This document shows positions 56,935-64,000 of a DNA stretch of 64,000 nt, in pieces; the first letter of the stretch is position 1; each line of letters starts with the position of its first letter. Below the pieces are notes generated by a model. That model saw nothing but the letters and a program-made list of their open reading frames with translations, searched no databases and was not told the DNA's origin. The stretch is from Progne subis subis. Taxonomy: Eukaryota > Chordata > Aves > Passeriformes > Hirundinidae. The position numbers and the translations under genes are program-made. The stretch spans positions 62,001-126,000 of the forward strand of contig JAKJHU010000306.1 in NCBI GenBank assembly GCA_022316685.1, in the 5' to 3' direction.

Positions 56935-57500
56935 AAACAAGCAGGCTGGAAAAGACCTTGGAGAGCATCAAGTCCAACCTGTGAGCCAACACCACCTTGT
57001 TAGGCAGACCACGGCACTGAGTGCCACATCCAGTCATTCCTGAAACACCGCCAAGGACAATGACCCACCCACCTCCCTAGGCAGCCCATTCCAATGCCCA
57101 GTCACCATTTTGGGAAGAATAGTTCCTAATGTCCAGCTTAAACATCCCCTGTTGCAGCTTAAGGCCATGTCCTCTTGTCCTGTCACTGTTCCCTGGGAGA
57201 AGAGCCCGACCCCCATCTAGCTGCACCCTCCTTTCAGGGAGTTGTAGAGAGTGATGAAGCCTCCCCTGAGCCTCCTCTTCTCCAGGATAAACAACCCCAG
57301 CTCCCTCAGCTGCTCCTCACAGGACTTCTGTTAGAGACCACTCACCAGCTTTGTTGCCCTTCTCTGGACACGCTCCCACCAGTCCATGTCCTTCCTAAAC
57401 TGGGGGGTTCAGAACTAAACACAATATTTGAGGTGCTGCCCAACCAGAGCTGAGCACAGGGAAAGAATCACTGCCCTGCTCCTGATGGCAGCACCATTCC
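56935..57500 (-). mobile_element. Longer CR1 LINE 3' fragment
   Basis: Antisense CR1 that retains the middle segment (gcccattccaatgcccagtcacc, taaacatcccctgttgcagcttaaggccat) missing from the module CR1s, then continues through ccttgttgcccttctctggacacgc to gctgagcacaggg. It is thus a different CR1 copy. Confidence 0.85.
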
Positions 57501-58776
57501 TGATCCATAGGAGTGCCAAGGGTTGGATGAGAGAATTGGTGGGGAGGGGTTGGGGACAAAGTCTGATTGATTGTCAGCCATGAAGGGTCTTGATTTTTAC
57601 ATCTATTCAGACTGCAGAAAAAGGTGCTGGATGTCAATATCAGTTGAACATTGCTGATATCAATTGATAAAATGGAAAAGGAAACAAGGCAAAACAGTTC
57701 TCTCTGCATTGTTTTCAATATAGAATATTCACTCGAATAAATTTCTGAAATCTGTCTAATTGGCCGCAGAAGAACTGAAAACTTAAATCATTCCCAGGCA
57801 CTTTTCTTATTTGTTTTTTTTTTTTTTTTGAACAAATGTTATGAGCTTTTCTCAATGAACTCTGTAACTGAGGAGTTCAAGAAGGAAGAGGTCTCTGGAG
57901 TAGTAAAATTCATCAGCAACCTCCAAGGGGCTGAGGATCCATCCTCATCAGAGCAGGAATGAACAGAAATGGGCACAGCTTTCTGGCTGCCCCAGCTTTG
58001 GGATGGGCCCTGGGCCTGGAGCACGAGCAGCTCTTGAGGGCCCCAAGGCCGCGGCTGTTTGTGCTGGCCTGGGCAGATGGGATGGCAGCAGGGGCTGCAG
58101 AGCTCTCAGCACCTCAGGGAGAGGGGAGCAGGGCACACAGGGAGCCTCCTTTTCCCTTGGCCCAGCACCTTGCCCATGGCTGGGGCTGAGTCCTGTCTGA
58201 GCTGCAGCTGCTGCTGTGCCCTTCTGAGGGGCTGAGGCCGTGGGGCCCCTGCCCAGAGCAGCCTGCCCTGAGCAGAGCTGTGGGGCCAGAGCCGGCTGGG
58301 CTGTGCTGGGGAGAGGCCCTTGGTGCTGCCGAGAGCTCAGGGCAGCTGGCAGAGCTTGGAGGGAGCTGGGCTGGGCTGAGAGAGCCTGCCACAGAAACCA
58401 TCAGTGTCCATCTCAGCCTGTGTGAGCGTGCAGGGGCAGGACTCAGCCCAGGCCTTGTGGGGCAGGGTCAGCACCTGTGGAAGGCATTGAAAACAGGCAA
58501 GTGGCCCAGAGAGGAGGCCGCTCTGTGCCCTTGGTGGCATGGACAGAGCAGGAACACGGCCCAGGACATTTGTCAGCGCCAGCCTCTGTCCCCAGCCATT
58601 GCCAGCCCCGGCTGCTCAGCCCAGGTTTGCGGGGCAGTTTGGCTGTGGCCCAGCTCCATCCTCCTGTGGGGCTCAGGGCCTGTTCCCGGCCATGGCCAGC
58701 CCTGCCCGGCCTCTCTGCTGGCCCAGAGCCCGGCAGAGCCCGGGGCAGGGCTGTCTGTGCAGCCCCACAGGTGCCT

Positions 58777-58906
58777 GGAAGGGCTGGAAGCTGTGCCAGG
58801 AATGGCCTCTCTGGTTGGGAAGTGTCTGCCGGAGGCACAGAAGCGCCCGGAGCAGCGGGACGAGGCACAGCAGGGCAGGTGGCCTCGCTTGCCCAGCTGC
58901 TGCAGG
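58777..58906 (-). pseudogene. 130-bp fragment of the membrane-protein gene
   Basis: ctggaagggctggaagctgtgccaggaatgg through cttgcccagctgctgcagg matches 62047-62180, the middle part of copy 2. It is joined on the left to olfactory module C and on the right to the GC-rich part of the tandem unit, so the promoter and start of this gene are deleted in this unit. Confidence 0.8.
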
Positions 58907-60629
58907 CCCACATCAGGAAGAGGTCAGGTGCCAACAATGCCCACGACTCCCCCAAGGCTGTGGCACTGCGTGCTGGGAACAGCCTCTGCCCTGTGCCGGA
59001 GAAGATCCTGCAGACACAAAGGCGGCTGCAGTTCCCCATGCCCAGGCAGCTCTCCCCACCTGCCTGACAGCTCCAACCCCTTATGCGATCACTACGATTG
59101 CTATCGCAGAATGCCTCTGCAGCTCCTTACGAGCGCCTGGCAGACACTGCAAGGCACTGGGAGATCTCCCCACAACCTTCTCTTCTCCAGCCTGAGCAGC
59201 TCCAACTCTCTCTCAAGCTGTCTCCACAGAAGAGCTGCTCACCTTCGCAACCCGCTGGCCTCCTCTGCACTTGCTGCAACACTTGCATGGCCTGATGTGC
59301 TGGCCACAGCAGGAGTGGAATCCCTGCTCCAGGTCTGGCCCTGCCTGAGCAGCTTCATTCCACAGGCTCAGGCTACGTGTCTGGCTGCTCAGTCCCAGCT
59401 GCTGTAAGTGGGCAGGATTAGTGCTGCCGCGGGATCACCAGAGTGATGGCCACAGCTCGCATGGGCCCGGCCCCATCCCTTGGGCATCTCTGCCGATGGA
59501 AAGCCCAGTCCTGCCTGGGCCACCTGCAGTCTGGCAAGAGGCTGCCCGTGCCAGCCTCTGCTGTCGCCAGGCAGGGGCAGCAGCCGGCCGTGCTAGCGCT
59601 GCTTCCAGCCTGCTGCGAGTCACACACCGGGAGAGGGACAGCTTGGCTCCGGGCACTGGCAACTCCCAACCCATTGCTGCAAGGCAGCGATGAAAGTGCA
59701 CGCAAGCAACTCCGGGAGCTGTGCTGTCCTTCCCCTCGAGGGAAGCAGGGACGGCGTGCCCTCAGAGCCCCTGGCTCTCATGGCAGCGGCTCACACAGCT
59801 GCCCACGCAGCAACAGACACATCTTCTCTGGACGCATAAGGAGCTCTGCGTGTCTTTGTTCCCCATTGCTTCACGTGCTCAGGTTGCCGGTCCCTCTGAG
59901 GCAGCGGCAAACGGCCAGCACACACCTTCAGCCCCCACTCCTCATGTGCAACAAGTTCTTCTGCTCTCTTTGGCCTTTCGGCTGTCCTCAGCTGTTGTTT
60001 TCCACTGCCCCACTCGCGGCATCCTGCGTCCCTTCACTCTGCCCGCTCTTCCCACACAGCCTAGCCCTTCAGTGGAGGCCTGCCTTGTGTCCCCTCTGCT
60101 CCCCAAAGGGTGATCCACAGCCCACTGTGCCGGCAAGGCAGCCGATGTAGCCTTTGGTGGCAGTGGGGGGTCACAGCCCCAGCGCCCCTGCACGAGCCCC
60201 AGAGCTGCCACTCGCTGCCTCCAGGTGAGCCAGAGGACACTCTGCTGTGGGCAGCATCAGCTCCTGAGCCTGCACTTGCCTGCCCTTGAGCCTCCCTGGG
60301 CAAAGGGGAAATCGGGCAGGGACGGGACTGCAGGGAGCGGCCATGGCCTACCTCTTGGGCAATCCACAGCCAGCACCAGGCAGCCCCTGCCTGCAGCATG
60401 GCGCAGGCACAGCCATGGCCACGGCCACACAGGCTGGGCCCTGTGGCCACCCAAGTCATTTCCTCCCCATCAACTGCTGCCAGGCACCAGGCTGCTGTGA
60501 AGCGCTGGAGAGGCTGCTCTTGCAGCGGGGCTGCCTGGCCAGGTGCAAAGTCACAGTTGCACGTGGCTTGCCCCATCCCTGCTTGTGGCTGGTTCTTTTG
60601 AGAGACCCAGACGACCGTCGATGGCAAAA
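58777..60629 (-). repeat. Inverted tandem unit (counterpart of A2)
   Basis: The reverse complement aligns with 3569 to about 5270. The unit boundary is at 60629/60630 (ccgtcgatggcaaaa). The deletion at 58906 removes the promoter part. Confidence 0.85.
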
Positions 60630-61323
60630 GGCACCAAGCTTGCCCTCTGTCCTGGGGCATATCATGGCTTGATTCTGGACTCCTGCCCTGCCGGCCGCAG
60701 CTCTTCCTTAGCTCCTTCCCCGTCCCCGCCGCTGCCAGAGAGACAGAGCTGCCGGTAGTCGCAGGCCTTTTTCCCAGAGCGGGGAAGGGCCTAGAGGCAG
60801 GGACAAGCCACTCCCCGATCAGGGAGAAGGTGGGAGTGGAACAGAGTTGGGTTCCATTCCAGCCTAGGGGATGAGCGCAGCGAAGCAGGGACAAACAAGG
60901 TGCTCCACTTTCCAAGGGGAACAGGGAAGAAAACATCACAAACACCAAGATCAAAAGGAAACACAGTATCAACCAAATGAACACACTTTAACACCTGCTC
61001 CTACAAGGATGGGCAGCAGAGCATTTGGACAAGCAGAGTGGAGCAGTAACTGTGTCCCTACCAAGCCTCCAAGCACTGGTCTATGGGTCAGCCCCGCAGG
61101 CATCTCTCTCAGAAGGTTGTCAGTGGAAATGACAACAACACGGGTGAGGGTTGCACGTGATACTTGCTCAGCCTCAGAGGACAAACAGGAGTTTAAACCG
61201 AGTCCGTTGGGAATGGCCCAGCATCCCCAGCCCGTAGGCAAGCCCAGCCCTGAGCCAGTTCCTGGGAAGAAAAGAGCCCTCTCCCAGCAGGAACACTCAG
61301 ACAACTCTTTGGGGGAATGCTAA

Positions 61324-61329
61324 TTTATT
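61324..61329 (-). terminator. Poly(A) signal overlapping the stop codon, copy 2
   Basis: The minus strand reads TTAAATAAATT: stop TAA (61331-61329) shares its last A with AATAAA. This is the same arrangement as at 2868-2875. Confidence 0.55.
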
Positions 61330-62566
61330 TAACACCTAGGGTGGAAGGGCCCTCCGAGGCCTGTGACCACCTGCCTGGGCTGCGGGGACCGTCTCGGGGC
61401 AGCCTCCTGGAGACCACGCAAGCGCCATGGTCTCGTGGGCGCCGTCTGTGCCACCGAGCTGGGGCTGTTGCTGCCTGAGTCAGGCACAGCATCCTGGGAG
61501 CCCTGCGCTGGACACTGGGGGCTGCAGGATGTTTGTGGCTCAGCCACCTGCTCCTGGGAAGGCCTCTCCTTCTCCAGCTGGGCTCCTGTTTGTGCTTCCC
61601 AGCTTTCCCTGGCTGTGTCAGTGCCCTGGGACACGCCGGGGCTCTCCATGTGCACGGGATGCTGTTGATGTGGAAGGGAGCAGGAGGAGGTGTCCAGCGC
61701 TTGCTGAGGGTGCGCAGGCGCGAAGGCTTTCCTGAGAGGCCGGGAGGGCTGGAGGCCTCCAGGAGGGAATGTGTGGGAGGGAGGCAGGAACTGGGCGCCA
61801 GGGAAGGGTCTTGGCAGGCGCAGGATCTTGAAGGGCTGGGGGCTCTCAGTAGGGATGGAGGCTGTGGCAAGCTGCTGGGAGGGAGGCGGCGTCTTGGCGC
61901 TGGGGAGGTTCTGCGAGGGAGGGAGGTGGTTGAGAGCAGGGAGGGACTTGCAGTGTTGGAGGCCATCAGGGGCGGTGGAAGCTCCCGGAAGGCTGGATGT
62001 GGGCCGGGCCGAGCTTCTCCCAGGGATGCTTGGTGTCCAACACAATCTCCTGGAAGGGCTGGAGGCTGTGCCAGGAATGGCCCCTCTGGCTGGGAGGAGC
62101 CTGCCGGAGGCACGGAAGCACCCGGAGCAGCGGGACGAGGCACAGCAGGGCAGGTGGCCTCGCTTGCCCAGCTGCTGCAGGTGCGCCCACAGCGCCCACC
62201 ACATGGCAGGATGAAGAGGAGCCCATGTCCCACGGTGAGCCTTGAGCAGCAGCATCAGCCCCTGCAGCTCCTTGGCCAGGCTGACGCAGGGGCCGCAGCT
62301 GCCAGGTCCTTTGGGGCAAGTGGCAGGAGCATCGGGACGCCTCCGAGGCCGGGACGCCCGGAGGCCCTGGCAGCCACAGGGGCTCCTGGGCTCCTGCCTG
62401 GGCCCCTGGCCCGGCCCCCGAGCTGCTTGCGCCGCCTCCGAGTCCCAGCCTGCCGGCCCTGCCGTGCCCGGTGGCCAATGACCCAGCGGACTGCCACCGT
62501 AGCCAGCAGCAGGGCAAGTGCAGCCAGCAGGACGCTGATGTCGCTCACGGCTCCGACACGTGCCAT
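61329..62566 (-). pseudogene. Small single-pass membrane protein, copy 2 (frameshifted)
   Basis: The ATG is at 62566 (minus strand), 35-45 bases after a TATA box. The N-terminal part matches copy 1: a hydrophobic segment at residues ~10-30, then an Arg-rich stretch. Near 62345 a 17-base interval replaces 21 bases of copy 1, shifting the frame, and the first frame closes at 62255. The rest (61329-62255) is open and reads on from the point corresponding to copy 1 codon ~115 through a W-rich segment, a Cys-rich segment and a Pro/Ser/Gln-rich tail ending HPRC. Total length 1238 bp is four short of 1242 (414 codons), so a single 4-bp loss explains the break. The function is unknown. Even if transcribed it would give a truncated protein. 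Confidence 0.55.
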
Positions 62567-62599
62567 CGCGACTGCACTGGCCGCTGTGGGGCCGGCCCG

Positions 62600-62710
62600 C
62601 CTTATATAGGGATGGCCCGGTGACCTCACAATGCTGGGGCCGCCACGCGGCGTGACATCACAGCCCAGCCTCACGCCACTGTCAAGCCATTTGTTACCTC
62701 ACAGCATCGC
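62600..62710 (-). promoter_or_regulatory. TATA promoter with CRE-like sites, copy 2
   Basis: On the minus strand: TATATAAG (plus 62601-62608), GTGAGGTCAC (62620-62629) and GTGATGTCAC (62652-62661), with a third site changed to GTGAGGTAAC near 62696. Order and spacing match 1860-1962. Confidence 0.55.
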
Positions 62711-64000
62711 CTGCCTCAGGGCCAGCAAGACCCACTCAGGCACCAGGGCGCTGATGGCCAGGAAAGGCCTGCCACTGAAAATGGGAGCCCAGGCCGTGGC
62801 AGCCAAGCTCTCCCAGGAGCACGGGCCACATCAGGAAGAGGTCAGGTGCCACCAATGCCCAGCCCATGGCTCCCCCAAGGCTGTGGAACTGCTGGCTGGA
62901 AACAGCCTCTGCGCTATGCCGGAGAAGATCCTGCAGACACAAAGGCGGCTGCAGTTCCCCAGGCCCAGGCAGCTCTCCCCACCTGCCTGACAGCTCCAAC
63001 CCCTTAGTCTATCACTACGATTGCTGGCACAGAATGCCTCTGCAACTTCCTACGAGCTCCTGGCACACACTGCAAGGCACTGGGAGATCTCCCCACAACC
63101 TTCTCTTCTCCAGCCTGAGCAGCTCCAACTCTCTCTCAAGCTGTCTCCACAGGAGAGCTGCTCACCTTCGCAACCCGCTGGCCTCCTCTGCACTTGCTGC
63201 AACACTTGCATGGCCTGATGTGCTGGCCAAACCAGGAGTGGAATCCCTGCTCCAGGTCTGGCCCTGCCTGAGCAGCTTCATTCCACAGGCTCAGGCTAGG
63301 TATCAGGCTGCTCAGTCCCAGCTGCTGTAAGTGGGCAGGATTAGTGCTGCCGCTGGATCACCAGAGTGATGGCCACGGCTCGCATGGGCCCGGCCCCATC
63401 CCTTGGGCATCTCTGCCGAGGGCAAGCCCAGTCCTGCGTGGGCCGCCTGCAGTCTGGCAAGAGGCTGCCCGTGCCAGCCTCTGCTGTTGCCAGGCAGAGG
63501 CACCAGCCAGCCGTGCTAGCGCTGCTTCCAGCCTGCTGCGAGTCACACACCGGGAGAGGGACAGCTTGGCTCTGGGCACTGGCAACTCCCAACCCATTGC
63601 TGCAAGGCAGCGATGAAAGCGCACGCACCCTGGCAAGCAGCTCCAGCAGCTGTGCTGTCCTTCCCCTCGAGGGAAACAGGAACGGCGTGCCCTCAGAGCC
63701 CCTGGCTCTCATGGCAGCAGCTCACACAGCTGCCCACGCAGCAACAGGCACATGTTCTCCGGACGCCTAAGGAGCTCTGCGTGTCTTTGTTTCCCATTGC
63801 TTCACGTGCTCGGGTTGCCCGTCCCTCTGAGGCACCGGCAAAAGGCCAGCACACACCTTCAGCCCCCACTCCTCATGTGCAACAAGTTCTTCTGCTCTCT
63901 TTGGCCATTCTGCTGTCCTCAGCTGTTGCTTTCAAGTGCCCCACTCGCAGCGTCCTGCGTCCCTTCCCTCTGCCCGCTCTTCCCACACAGGCTAGCCCTT

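Larger units (their letters stand above)
54911..58776 (+). repeat. Copy C, region downstream of the third receptor
   Basis: Direct counterpart of 32227 to about 36093 in copy B: downstream block (55030-55980), CR1, minisatellite, CR1, GC-rich block (57940-58776). The block corresponding to 33400-33900 is missing. At 58776 it breaks inside cagccccacaggtgcc and joins a fragment of the membrane-protein gene. Confidence 0.82.
60630..64000 (-). repeat. Inverted tandem unit (counterpart of A1)
   Basis: The reverse complement aligns with about 562 to 3568, including the membrane-protein gene. It is cut by the window end. Confidence 0.88.

Overview
The window is bird nuclear DNA, most likely from a songbird. 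The evidence is: class II olfactory receptors of the avian family 14 type; several CR1 LINE 3' ends; a C2H2 zinc-finger gene with the short leader exon common in songbird zinc-finger clusters; and many endogenous-retrovirus LTRs with 5-6 bp target duplications. It is not prokaryotic and has no operons, CRISPR array or recognisable RNA gene. Identifications rest on reading motifs and on comparing the window with itself. Limits of duplicated blocks are by eye and good to tens of bases.

Layout. (1) 1-5258: tandem 3568-bp units. The first carries a compact TATA-driven gene for a small one-pass membrane protein, here broken. (2) 5259-8559: a 3.3-kb internally deleted endogenous retrovirus with two 293-bp LTRs. 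It has a class II-like gag, no pol, and a gamma-type env tail. (3) 8560-16204: AT-rich DNA with solo LTRs and a minus-strand beta-type retrovirus fragment (LTR, Lys-type primer site, 57-bp leader repeats, broken gag). (4) 16205-39175: a large inverted duplication. Arm A (16205-24035) and arm B (31280-39080) each carry an intact olfactory receptor followed by the same train of blocks (GC-rich block, CR1, 37-bp minisatellite, two further blocks). They flank a ~7.2-kb spacer whose middle is a ~190-bp tandem array. (5) 39180-44230: LTR fragments around a partial fourth module (D) that lacks a receptor. (6) 44854-46013: a C2H2 zinc-finger gene, followed by CR1 and two minisatellites, one made of RFX X-box-like palindromes. 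(7) 47790-51840: duplicated blocks and a ~150-bp tandem repeat. (8) 51849-58776: module C, a direct copy of B, whose receptor has one nonsense codon in the DRY motif. (9) 58777-64000: the tandem units of region 1 in inverted orientation, with a second, differently broken copy of the membrane-protein gene.

The window is therefore a nested palindrome. Outer arms of about 5.2 kb (1-5258 against 58777-64000) enclose inner arms of about 7.8 kb (A against B), with a further direct copy (C). Genes that look intact are two olfactory receptors (minus 23079-24011, plus 31294-32226) and the zinc-finger gene. The third receptor and both membrane-protein copies look like pseudogenes, and the retroviral genes are fragments. 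Most of the rest is duplicated non-coding DNA. The long open frames in its GC-rich parts are not convincing genes.
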